Below, in pieces: positions 17,005 through 24,692 of a stretch of 64,000 nt of DNA; within the stretch, counting starts at the first letter, position 1; each line of letters starts with the position of its first letter. The stretch covers positions 1-64,000 of the forward strand of contig JAHFCT010000008.1 in NCBI GenBank assembly GCA_023249375.1, given 5' to 3'. Below the pieces are notes generated by a model. That model was not told the DNA's origin. It did not search any database and saw only the letters and a program-made list of their open reading frames with translations. This stretch comes from Gemmatimonadota bacterium (GTDB lineage Bacteria > Gemmatimonadota > Gemmatimonadetes > Gemmatimonadales > Gemmatimonadaceae). Both the position numbers and the translations under genes were made by a program.

Positions 17005-17786
17005 TCACGCTCGACACCATCCGCAAACGCTTCGGCGCTCTCGAGGTGCTGCAGGACGTTTCGCTCGCCGTGCGTCCGGGCGCCGTGACGGCGCTCGTCG
17101 GTCCCAACGGGTCTGGCAAGACGACGCTCATCAAGATCGTCCTTGGCCTCACGCGCGCCGACCACGGCGCGCTCCACGTGGACGGCAAGCTCGCCGATGA
17201 CGCCGGCGCGTACCGCCGCGCCATCGGCTACATGCCGCAGGCCGCGCATTTCCCCGTGAACCTGCGTGTCGGCGACGTGCTTGACCTCGTCTCGCAGCTG
17301 CGTCCGGGCGAACGCATCGACGACGACCTCGCCCGCGCCTTCGCGATGGACGAGGTGAAGGACAAGCTCGTCGGCACGCTCTCGGGCGGCACCAGGCAAA
17401 AGGTGAATGCGGTCATCGCCTTCATGTTCCGCCCGTCGCTGTTGATTCTTGATGAGCCGACAGCTGGGCTCGACCCGCTGTCGTCGAACGTGCTGAAAGA
17501 GAAGATTCGCGCCGTGCGCGGCGAGGGGCGCTCCGTCCTCGTGACGTCGCACATCATGGCAGAGCTTGAATCGCTGGCTGATGACGTCGCGTTCTTGTGT
17601 GACGGGCGGCTCCGTTTCTCGGGATCGGTGGCCGAGCTCCTTGGCCACACCGGCGGCAGTTCACTCGAGGATGCGATTGCTTCGCTCATGCGCACCGAGC
17701 GTTCGGTGCGCCGCTCCGTCGGCGAACTCCCCGGCCCCGTGGTCGCGCCGCCGTGGTTTGCGCCGCAGCCCAAGGGGGCCATATGA
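17001..17786 (+). CDS. nosF: NosF ABC-transporter ATPase
   Basis: NosF is the cytoplasmic ATPase of the NosDFY maturation system. The 261 aa protein has Walker A GPNGSGKTTLIK, a Q-loop in YMPQAAHFP, the signature LSGGTRQKV, Walker B LLILDEPTAGLDP and the H-loop LVTSHIM. ATG 17001 overlaps the nosD stop and its TGA overlaps nosY's ATG, so the three are tightly coupled. The last 30 residues, rich in Pro and Ala, extend past the core domain. Confidence 0.94.
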   Translation: MITLDTIRKRFGALEVLQDVSLAVRPGAVTALVGPNGSGKTTLIKIVLGLTRADHGALHVDGKLADDAGAYRRAIGYMPQAAHFPVNLRVGDVLDLVSQLRPGERIDDDLARAFAMDEVKDKLVGTLSGGTRQKVNAVIAFMFRPSLLILDEPTAGLDPLSSNVLKEKIRAVRGEGRSVLVTSHIMAELESLADDVAFLCDGRLRFSGSVAELLGHTGGSSLEDAIASLMRTERSVRRSVGELPGPVVAPPWFAPQPKGAI

Positions 17787-18571
17787 ACGTCGTCTCCCTC
17801 GTGCTGCAGGCTGGGCTGCGCGACCTCTCACGCAACCGCTGGATTGTGGCCTACACGCTCTGTTTCCTCGGCATTGCCGAAGGACTGTTCTGGTTCGGCG
17901 GCACCGGACCGCAGGTGCTGCTGAGCCTGCTCAACCTCGTGCTGCTCGTGCTGCCGCTTGTCGCGCTCGTCTTCGGCACCATTCACGTGTACGCGTCGCG
18001 CGAGTTCGTCGAACTGCTGCTCGCGCAGCCGGTGCCGCGCCGTCAGCTCTTCACTGGCCTGTACCTCGGCCTCGCGCTGCCGCTCGCCGGCGCGTTCGTG
18101 CTCGGAGCGGGAATCCCGTTCGCCGTGCATGCGCGCGAGGGTGCGTCACTCGGCGGTGTCGTCGCGCTGCTCTGCGCCGGCGTCGGTCTGTCGCTTGCCT
18201 TTGCCGCCATCGCCACCTGGATCGCGTTGCGCACGGACGACCGGCTGAAAGGCATCGGACTCGCACTTGGCGCATGGCTCGCCGCGACGGTTGTCTACGA
18301 CGGTCTCGTGCTTGGCGCCGCAGCCGCGTTCGGCAACTATCCGCTCGAACGGCCGCTGCTCGCACTCATGCTCGCGAATCCTGTGGACGTGGCGCGCGTG
18401 CTCGTCCTCACGCAACTCGACGTGTCGGCCCTGATGGGATACACGGGGGCACTCTTCGAGCGCACGTTTGGCACCGTGCTCGGCACCGGCGTCGCCGCCG
18501 CTGCGTTGATCATCTGGTGCGCTGTGCCGCTCGGTCTCGCCGAGCGCCGTTTTACCCGCCGCGACTTCTAA
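17783..18571 (+). CDS. nosY: NosY ABC-transporter permease
   Basis: NosY is the membrane partner of NosF; the complex is thought to supply a sulfur species or otherwise drive CuZ assembly. The 262 aa protein has about six membrane segments, an N-terminal amphipathic helix (LVLQAGLRDLSRNRW), and the loop REFVELLLAQPVPRRQLF, which resembles the ABC-2 permease coupling region. ATG 17783 is preferred over a longer reading from 17753 because AAGGGGG precedes it and it overlaps the nosF stop. Confidence 0.9.
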   Translation: MNVVSLVLQAGLRDLSRNRWIVAYTLCFLGIAEGLFWFGGTGPQVLLSLLNLVLLVLPLVALVFGTIHVYASREFVELLLAQPVPRRQLFTGLYLGLALPLAGAFVLGAGIPFAVHAREGASLGGVVALLCAGVGLSLAFAAIATWIALRTDDRLKGIGLALGAWLAATVVYDGLVLGAAAAFGNYPLERPLLALMLANPVDVARVLVLTQLDVSALMGYTGALFERTFGTVLGTGVAAAALIIWCAVPLGLAERRFTRRDF

Positions 18572-18602
18572 CCGCTGTCCTCTCCCCCGTCAGGAGCTTT
18601 CC

Positions 18603-19055
18603 ATGCGTCATCCCGTTCGCTTTGCTCTCGCCTCCGTGCTCGTCGCCGCCGCGTGCAGCGGCAGTGAGAAACCGGCCGACAACATGGCCAACATGCCGAT
18701 GCCCAGCGCGACGGCCACCATCAATGGCCCCATCGAGCCGAAGGCCGGCGGCAAGGTCATCGAGATCACGATGACGTCCGACGACAAGGGCAACTACTTC
18801 ACGCCCAACACCATCGAAGCCAACCCGGGCGACGTGCTGCGCTACAAGCTCACCCTCGGCGTACACAACGTGAACTTCCTCGCCGATTCGAACGCGGGAA
18901 AGACCGGACTGCCGCCGGCGAGCGCTCTGCTGCAGCTGCCAGGACAGACGCACGACATCGCCGTCAGCTTCGCCGAGGGGACCTACTACTTCCAGTGTGA
19001 TCCACACGCCGCGCTGGGCATGCGTGGTCACCTGACGGTCGCCGCGAAGAAGTAA
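18603..19055 (+). CDS. Cupredoxin lipoprotein at the end of the nos operon
   Basis: A 150 aa exported blue-copper-type protein. The lipobox VAAAC makes Cys18 the lipid anchor. A Met-rich linker follows (NMANMPMP), then a plastocyanin-like domain (about 50-148). Type 1 copper ligands are visible: His88 in LGVHNVNF and Cys132, His135 and Met140 in FQCDPHAALGM. It begins 31 bases after nosY in the same direction and precedes a strong hairpin, so it is probably the last operon gene. Such proteins usually carry electrons. Since no nos cytochrome or NosR is nearby, it is a candidate donor to the CuA site of NosZ; copper delivery is an alternative. Confidence 0.85.
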   Translation: MRHPVRFALASVLVAAACSGSEKPADNMANMPMPSATATINGPIEPKAGGKVIEITMTSDDKGNYFTPNTIEANPGDVLRYKLTLGVHNVNFLADSNAGKTGLPPASALLQLPGQTHDIAVSFAEGTYYFQCDPHAALGMRGHLTVAAKK

Positions 19056-19060
19056 TGCAC

Positions 19061-19087
19061 CGCCGTTTCGCCAAAGGCGGAACGGCG
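19061..19087 (+). terminator. Hairpin ending the nos operon
   Basis: A 12-bp stem with one G-T pair and an AAA loop (CGCCGTTTCGCC and GGCGGAACGGCG) starts 5 bases after the cupredoxin stop. No T tract follows, so it may stop or stabilise transcripts rather than act as a classical intrinsic terminator. Confidence 0.55.
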
Positions 19088-19166
19088 CAGCACCGAAGGT
19101 GAGCTCGCTGGCAGTTGACCGGCGTTCGCCGTCAGATCCGGGGGGACACCTGGCTGCGGCGTCCGG

Positions 19167-20216
19167 TTAGCTGCCAGCGCTCGCGTAGGTGTCCTTCCAG
19201 CGCTGCACACGGTCGAGCACGTCGCGCACGCTGATGCGCGCCATGCGGTCGCGCCGGTTTTCCATCGAGACCGGGTAGTCTTCGCCCGGCTCGCCATACG
19301 CGTCGATCATCAAGTCGCGGAACTTGCGATACGGTCCCACGCGCTTTGGATTCGAGTAGCCGATGAGCGAAATCACCGGACGGTCCAGCGCCACGCTGAT
19401 GTGCAGCGGCCCCGTGTCGGGGGAGAGCACGAGTGCCGCGGCATCGAAGATGCCGACGAGTCCGCGCAGCCCGCCCTGGCCTAGTGCGCTCGCCGGCGCG
19501 GTGCGCGCCCGCTCGATGATCACGTGCTCGGCGTGCAGTTCACGCGGCGTGCGGCCGCCGACCAGCACGGGCTGCAGCCCGAAATCGCCTGCCAGCGCAT
19601 CGCACACTTCGGCCCAGCGTTCGGGAAGCCAGTCCTTCTGCGCCTTGCTCGTTGCGACGACGATGGGAGCAATGGGCCGGTCAAAGCGTGCCACGAACTC
19701 GCGCTGCCACGCGCGCTCGGCGTCGTTCCAGGGCGCGAGTCCCCACGTCACGGGTTCGTGTGGAATGCCGAGCCACTCCGTGAACTCGAAGTACTGGTCC
19801 TGCACGTGCTGCATGGCCCGCGCCCGCACGCGGTCGGTCGTGAAGAGCCAATTGAAGTCGCGGGCCCGCGCGAGATCAAAGCCCAGCTTGACCGGCGCCG
19901 TCGTGAAGCCCGTAATGACGCCGGCCTTGAAGTAGACCTGCAGGTTGAGCACGACGTCGAACGCGCGGGCGCGAAGCTGATGGCGGACTTCGAAAAAGCC
20001 GGCCACGCCTTTGGTGCGGTCAAAGAGAATGATCTCGTCCACCAGCGCATGGCCGCGCACCAGCGTGGCCGGCCCGGGCTGCAGCACCCACGTGATGTGC
20101 GCCGACGGCCGCTGGCGCTTGATGGCGCTGATGACCGGCAGTACGTGCACGGCATCGCCCACCGCGCTCATCATCACGATGCAGACGCGTTCGAGCGGCT
20201 CGAACGGCGCGCGCAT
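19167..20216 (-). CDS. Family 9 glycosyltransferase (heptosyltransferase-like)
   Basis: The 349 aa protein resembles ADP-heptose:LPS heptosyltransferases, which add heptose to the LPS inner core at the cytoplasmic face of the inner membrane. It starts with RVCIVMMSAVGDAVHVLPVI, the family GDxxxxxP region, has a middle PVKLGFDLARARDFNW, and the donor-site motifs SKAQKDWLPERWAEV and LSPDTGPLHISVALDRPVI followed by YSNPKRVGPY. ATG 20216 shares one base with the stop of the kinase gene upstream. The acceptor sugar cannot be read from the sequence. Confidence 0.85.
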   Translation of the reverse strand: MRAPFEPLERVCIVMMSAVGDAVHVLPVISAIKRQRPSAHITWVLQPGPATLVRGHALVDEIILFDRTKGVAGFFEVRHQLRARAFDVVLNLQVYFKAGVITGFTTAPVKLGFDLARARDFNWLFTTDRVRARAMQHVQDQYFEFTEWLGIPHEPVTWGLAPWNDAERAWQREFVARFDRPIAPIVVATSKAQKDWLPERWAEVCDALAGDFGLQPVLVGGRTPRELHAEHVIIERARTAPASALGQGGLRGLVGIFDAAALVLSPDTGPLHISVALDRPVISLIGYSNPKRVGPYRKFRDLMIDAYGEPGEDYPVSMENRRDRMARISVRDVLDRVQRWKDTYASAGS

Positions 20217-20989
20217 CACGCGTCCACCCACGCCTGCGATGCGAGCCGCACCAGCGCATCGTCGCCGACGCCGAGGGCGTGAAGTTCGTTCCATTTGCGC
20301 GCCGACCGGGCGAAGCGCGCGAAGTTGCGCGCCGCCAGTTGCGGGTTGGCATCGAAGCTCACGCGATCGACATCGAGCACGTACGCCGTTGCCGTGGCGC
20401 CGGCACCCGCTAGGTACACGTTCTTCACATTGAGGTCGGGGTGCTGCGCCCCGGCCGCCGACAGCGCGCGCAACAGCGCCGCCACCGCATCAATGAGCGC
20501 GTTGCGCGCATCACTCGACGCATCCGCACGCCACGCGGCGGGAAAATCGCGGCCCTCGGGGAGCCGGCGCGTCATCACGTCGCTGCGGCCGAGCACGCCG
20601 GCCACGCGATGCACCGTGTAGGCGATCACCTCTGGCGTTGGCACGCCCGCGGCCTGCAGCCGCGCCGACGTCGCCAGCTCGCGCGGCGCACGCGTTGGCG
20701 CGAGGAACAGATCGCCGGTCACCGCCGCGAACATCCCTCCGTGGCGCGTGTGCCGCACGACCACGGGGGTGCTCGCCTGCGATCCTGCCCCCGCTGGCAG
20801 TGTCACCGCCCACGCGACGCCGCGGCCCTGCAGCGCCTCGCGCGACGGCTGTGCCTCGGCCCAGTGGAAGAGCGAGCCGTGCTCGCCAAGCAGGCGGGTC
20901 AGCGTATCCACCGCCCAATCGCGCGCAGCGAGCGTCGTCGAAACCTGTGCGCGCCGGACGTAGCCCGTAGGGAGTGCCGCGCGGCTCAC
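20216..20989 (-). CDS. KdkA/WaaP-like lipopolysaccharide sugar kinase
   Basis: This 257 aa protein has the fold signature of the Kdo kinase family, small protein-kinase-like enzymes that phosphorylate inner-core LPS sugars. Visible motifs are VVVRHTRHGGMF (nucleotide loop region and lysine equivalents), PRELATSARLQAAGVPTPEV, the catalytic HPDLNVKNVYL (compare HxDLNxxN of KdkA) and the metal-binding VLDVDRVSF. The likely start is GTG 20989, which overlaps the cyclase stop as GTGA; no good ribosome site is visible there, so translation may depend on coupling. It shares one base with the heptosyltransferase-like gene downstream, which supports a joint role in LPS core building. Confidence 0.78.
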   Translation of the reverse strand: MSRAALPTGYVRRAQVSTTLAARDWAVDTLTRLLGEHGSLFHWAEAQPSREALQGRGVAWAVTLPAGAGSQASTPVVVRHTRHGGMFAAVTGDLFLAPTRAPRELATSARLQAAGVPTPEVIAYTVHRVAGVLGRSDVMTRRLPEGRDFPAAWRADASSDARNALIDAVAALLRALSAAGAQHPDLNVKNVYLAGAGATATAYVLDVDRVSFDANPQLAARNFARFARSARKWNELHALGVGDDALVRLASQAWVDA

Positions 20990-22554
20990 CGCTGGACGCG
21001 AAACGCCGGTACGGGCTGGCTCTTGTTCTTGAGTTCCAGCGGTTCCAGCGCTTCGAGCGCTGGCGGCGTCTGCAGCACGCGCCGGCAGTCCTCGGAGATG
21101 ATGATTTCGCCGCCCTTTGCCTTGGAGCAGAGCCGGCTCGCCACATTCACCGTGTCGCCGATTACCGTGTATTCGAGTCGGCGCTCCGACCCGATGTTCC
21201 CCGCAAACGCATCGCCGACGTTGATGCCGATGCCGATCTTCAGCTCGGGGCGCCCTTCGGCGCGCCAGCGGGCATTCAGCACGTCGAGCTGCTCCTGCAT
21301 CTCGATGGCCGCCGCCACCGCGCGGTCGGCGTCGTCGGTCTCGGCAATCGGCGCGCCCCACTGCGCCATCACTGCATCGCCGATGAACTTGTCCAGCGTG
21401 CCGCCGTGGCGGAACACACAGTCCACCATCTCGGTGAAGTATTCCGTGAGATGCTTGGCCATCACATCCGGGTTCAATGTTTCTGACAACGCCGTGAACC
21501 CGCGGATGTCGCTGAACAGCACTGCGATGTGTCGCTTCTCGCCGCCAAGACGAATCGCTTCTTCGGCGTTCGCAATGCGCGCCGCCAGCTGTGGCGTAAA
21601 GAACCGCTCGAAGTTGCTGCGCGTCAGCGCCTCGCGGCGGCTGCGCTCCGCGAAGTTGGCGTTTTCAATGGCCACCGCGACGATGCCGGCGAAGGCAATG
21701 AGGAAATCGAGGTCGCTCTCCTGGAAGCGTTTTGCCAGGCTGAAGTTGTCGACATACAGCACGCCAAGCACGCGGTCTTCGCTGCTGATCAGCGGTGCGC
21801 AGATGGCGCTGCGCACCTGCTGCATCAGGATCGACTGGCCGCCAAAGCGCGTGTCCTCGCCGGCGTTGTCCGAAAGCACCGCCACCTTGTCATCGACGAC
21901 GGTGCGCACGATCGACTGCGGCACCTGATACGCCACCGTGGCGCTGCGCTTGTCGCGCGCCACCTTCTGCACCATGTGATCGCCTTCGTTCAGCAGGATC
22001 GCGCAGCGGTCGGCCTCGAGGATCTGGAAGACGTAGTCCGCCACCTTGGCGAGCAGCGCGTCGGTGTCGGCCGCCTTCGTCAGCCCCTTCGACACCTCGA
22101 GCAGGATGGCAAGCTTCTGGCGGTCCTTCTCGGCGGGATCGGCCGAGGCCATCGCCGAGTGAAGGTTGCCGCTGTCTTCGAACGTCTTGGCCGGCGTGCG
22201 CGGGATCTGGCGCACGATCGTGCCGCCGGGAGGTCCGCTCGCCGCCGGCGGCGTCGGTACCGGCGTGTCGGCGACGGCCTCGAGGCGGAAGGCGACCTTG
22301 CCGAAGGTGACCGCGTCGCCGACGCCGACGAACGACTGGTCGATCTTGACGCCGTTCACGAACGTGCCGTTGCTCGAACCCACGTCGCGCACGTTCACGC
22401 CGCCATCACCGACAATCAGGTCGGCGTGATGCCGCGAGACCGTCGGATCGATGATGGCCAGGTCGCTGGTCACCGCACGGCCGCAAATGAGCGTCCCCGT
22501 CGAGGCAAGCTCGAAGTGGTAGGCGCTGTCGGTTCCTATCAGCCGATACCTCAT
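20986..22554 (-). CDS. Class III nucleotidyl cyclase with FHA and GAF domains
   Basis: The 522 aa protein has an FHA domain at about 1-95 (LICGRAVTSDL, SRHHADL, VRDVGSSNGTFVNG), a linker, a GAF domain at about 145-290 (DRCAILLNEGD, VRSAICAPLI, VLGVLYVDN), and a class III cyclase domain at about 335-515. Both metal-binding aspartates are present (AVLFSDIRGFTALS and KFIGDAVMAQWGAP), as is EYTVIGDTVNVASRL with the transition-state Asn/Arg region. The lysine in DKFIGD suggests ATP and a cyclic AMP product. FHA domains bind phosphothreonine, so a kinase may control it. The start lies inside a perfect 11-bp inverted repeat. Confidence 0.93.
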   Translation of the reverse strand: MRYRLIGTDSAYHFELASTGTLICGRAVTSDLAIIDPTVSRHHADLIVGDGGVNVRDVGSSNGTFVNGVKIDQSFVGVGDAVTFGKVAFRLEAVADTPVPTPPAASGPPGGTIVRQIPRTPAKTFEDSGNLHSAMASADPAEKDRQKLAILLEVSKGLTKAADTDALLAKVADYVFQILEADRCAILLNEGDHMVQKVARDKRSATVAYQVPQSIVRTVVDDKVAVLSDNAGEDTRFGGQSILMQQVRSAICAPLISSEDRVLGVLYVDNFSLAKRFQESDLDFLIAFAGIVAVAIENANFAERSRREALTRSNFERFFTPQLAARIANAEEAIRLGGEKRHIAVLFSDIRGFTALSETLNPDVMAKHLTEYFTEMVDCVFRHGGTLDKFIGDAVMAQWGAPIAETDDADRAVAAAIEMQEQLDVLNARWRAEGRPELKIGIGINVGDAFAGNIGSERRLEYTVIGDTVNVASRLCSKAKGGEIIISEDCRRVLQTPPALEALEPLELKNKSQPVPAFRVQR

Positions 22555-22577
22555 CGCCAGATAATATGGCGATGAGG
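22549..22577 (-). promoter_or_regulatory. Inverted repeat over the cyclase start, with -10-like loop
   Basis: Perfect 11-base arms (CCTCATCGCCA and TGGCGATGAGG) flank a 7-base spacer. Read on the minus strand, the right arm contains the cyclase ATG at 22554. The spacer holds TATTAT, which ends 6 bases before the ATG. The element could be a leaderless promoter with an overlapping operator or, if transcription starts upstream, an RNA hairpin that hides the start codon. Confidence 0.5.
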
Positions 22578-22603
22578 CGGGGCGCAGCCTAGCCTAAGCC
22601 AGA

Positions 22604-22996
22604 CTAGGCGTCCGGATCGGTGCCGTCCTTCACCCACGCAACGGCGGTCTTCGTCCAGTCCGGATGCGCTTCCGCGTCGATATAGCGTTCGAAGGCGTAG
22701 ATCCCCGATTCCTTGGCGAGCCGCTTGAACTGCATCGCGATGATTGAGTTGGCGACGATCACGCATGAACGCTTCATCCCGGCCGTCATGAAGGCCTTCT
22801 GGCCTTCCACCATGATCGCCTGCGTTTCCGGCGCCAGCGGCGCCAGCGTGCGCATGTCGATGATCACGCCGAACGGCGGAACCGCCCCTTTGAGCGCGGT
22901 GCGCGACTCGCCGAACCAGGCGGTCATCTCGTCCGAGGTGATCGTGCCGCCAAAGGTGAGCAGGTAACCCGAGGGCCGCTTTTCGATCTTGTACAT
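22604..22996 (-). CDS. Small STAS/SpoIIAA-like protein of unknown function
   Basis: The 130 aa product begins MYKIEKRPSGYLLTFGG and alternates beta strands and helices. FGVIIDMRTLAPLAPETQAIM occupies the position of the STAS core strand and loop, followed by KRSCVIVANSIIAMQFKRLA. Single-domain proteins of this type often act in signalling or as regulators by protein contact, but no specific role can be assigned. ATG 22996 has CGGAG about 7 bases upstream. It lies 50 bases upstream of the cyclase start on the same strand and could belong to the same signalling unit. Confidence 0.6.
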   Translation of the reverse strand: MYKIEKRPSGYLLTFGGTITSDEMTAWFGESRTALKGAVPPFGVIIDMRTLAPLAPETQAIMVEGQKAFMTAGMKRSCVIVANSIIAMQFKRLAKESGIYAFERYIDAEAHPDWTKTAVAWVKDGTDPDA

Positions 22997-23124
22997 GGTG
23001 CACTCCGAGTGGAGGAACAGGACTATCCACCTTGAGTATCGGCGGCCCGGGGCGGCCCTTGAGAATGCCCCGGCCTACCGCGCGTCTGGCCGCTCGTGTG
23101 GCGGATCGTCGAGTGGCTCTTGTC

Positions 23125-24636
23125 CTACGATCGGTCTACTCGGCTCGCCGCCCGCACACGGCCAATGGCGGTAAGCATCGCACGAGCCTTGTTCTCGGTC
23201 TCCTCCCACTCCATCAGTGGGTCCGAATCGGCCACGATGCCGCCGCCCGCCTGCACGTTTGCCTCGCCGCCGGCGATCACGCAGGTGCGAATCGTAATGG
23301 CCAGGTCCATGCGACGGTCGCCGGCCGCGATGTATCCCACGGCGCCGGCGTATGGCCCGCGACGTTCGGGCTCGAGTTCGTCGATGATCTGCATCGCGCG
23401 CACCTTTGGCGCGCCCGTCATCGTGCCCGCCGGGAAGGTCGCCCGCAGCACGTCGAGTGCCGACGTCCCCGCTGGCAGCCTCCCTTCCACCTGGCTCACG
23501 ATGTGAAGGACGTGCGAGTAGCGCTCCACGGTCATGAGGTCGGTGACTTCCACGCTGCCGTACTCCGACACGCGCCCGACGTCATTGCGGCCGAGGTCCA
23601 CCAGCATCACATGCTCGGCGCGCTCCTTCTCGTCGGCGAGGAGTTCCGCGGCCAAGCGGTCATCCTCCTCGGGTGTGCCCGCGCGCCGGCGCGTGCCGGC
23701 AATGGGGCGCACGACCACGCGGTCGTCGGCGACGCGCACCAGCAACTCTGGCGAACTCCCCACCAGCTCCACGCCATCGAGCAGCAGGTGGTACATGTAC
23801 GGGGACGGATTCAGCGCGCGGATCGCACGATAGAGGTCGGTGCCCTCGAAGTCGTGCGGCACGGCAATGCGCCGCGCGAGCAGCGCCTGAAAGACGTCGC
23901 CGGCAATGATGTGCTCCTTGATGCGCACGACGCCCGCCATGAACTCATCCCGGCTCATCGACGACCGTCCCGTCGCGGGCGCCGCCTGCGGATCGAGATC
24001 CAGCGCGTGCAGGGACGGCCCCGACCGGAGCTGTCGGATGGTCAGCTCCACATCGGCCAGCCCGCCTTCGTACGCCTCGCGCCGGGTGCGTTCGTCCGCG
24101 CCCAGCGGTACGGGCACGCCGCACAGCACGCGGGCTTGCGACCGCAGGTTGTCGATGATGACGACCGTGCGCGGAAACATCACAATGGCGTCGGGCGCCA
24201 TGATGCCGCGCGGCGGCGGGGCAGGGAGTCGCTCAAAGTGCCGCACGATGTCATACGAGAAGTAGCCGACGGCTCCGCCCCAGAACGCGCCGACGTCTGG
24301 CGCGTCCGTCGCGTGCATGCCGGCGACGATGTCGCGAAGATCGGCCATCGGGTCCGACGGCGTGCGCGCGCCATGCCAGCCCGCCGATTCCGTCCAGTCT
24401 TCCACCGTGCCGTCACGCAACCGCCATGCGGCGCGCGGCTCGCTTCCCATGAACGTGTAGCGCGCCCACGTCTCGCCCCCGGCCGGGGCCGACTCCAGCA
24501 GAAAGGCGAACGGCCCGCGCCGCAGGCGGTGAAACGCCGCCACCGGCGTGTCCGTGTCGAGCAGCACGTCGCGCCAGACCGGAATCAGTCCGCCGTTGCG
24601 GGCCTGCGCGTCGAATGTGCTGAAGCTCTCTGGCAT
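23125..24636 (-). CDS. trpE: Anthranilate synthase component I
   Basis: TrpE converts chorismate and ammonia (from the TrpG glutaminase) to anthranilate, the first step of tryptophan synthesis. The 503 aa protein has the N-terminal feedback region with LLESA, FWGGAVGYFSYDIVRHFE, and the chorismate-binding domain with GDVFQALLARR, VVRPIAGTRRRAG, EHVMLVDLGRNDVGRV, ATFPAGTMTGAPKVRAM and QAGGGIVADSDP. ATG 24636 is chosen because GGGGAG lies about 9 bases upstream and it gives the usual start. No trpG or other trp gene is adjacent. Aminodeoxychorismate synthase is related but less likely because the LLES tryptophan site is present. Confidence 0.93.
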   Translation of the reverse strand: MPESFSTFDAQARNGGLIPVWRDVLLDTDTPVAAFHRLRRGPFAFLLESAPAGGETWARYTFMGSEPRAAWRLRDGTVEDWTESAGWHGARTPSDPMADLRDIVAGMHATDAPDVGAFWGGAVGYFSYDIVRHFERLPAPPPRGIMAPDAIVMFPRTVVIIDNLRSQARVLCGVPVPLGADERTRREAYEGGLADVELTIRQLRSGPSLHALDLDPQAAPATGRSSMSRDEFMAGVVRIKEHIIAGDVFQALLARRIAVPHDFEGTDLYRAIRALNPSPYMYHLLLDGVELVGSSPELLVRVADDRVVVRPIAGTRRRAGTPEEDDRLAAELLADEKERAEHVMLVDLGRNDVGRVSEYGSVEVTDLMTVERYSHVLHIVSQVEGRLPAGTSALDVLRATFPAGTMTGAPKVRAMQIIDELEPERRGPYAGAVGYIAAGDRRMDLAITIRTCVIAGGEANVQAGGGIVADSDPLMEWEETENKARAMLTAIGRVRAASRVDRS

Positions 24637-24692
24637 CTGCTGATGACTCCCCGAGGTTGCCCCCGTCCCCAACGACCCGCGAAGTTTGGGGC

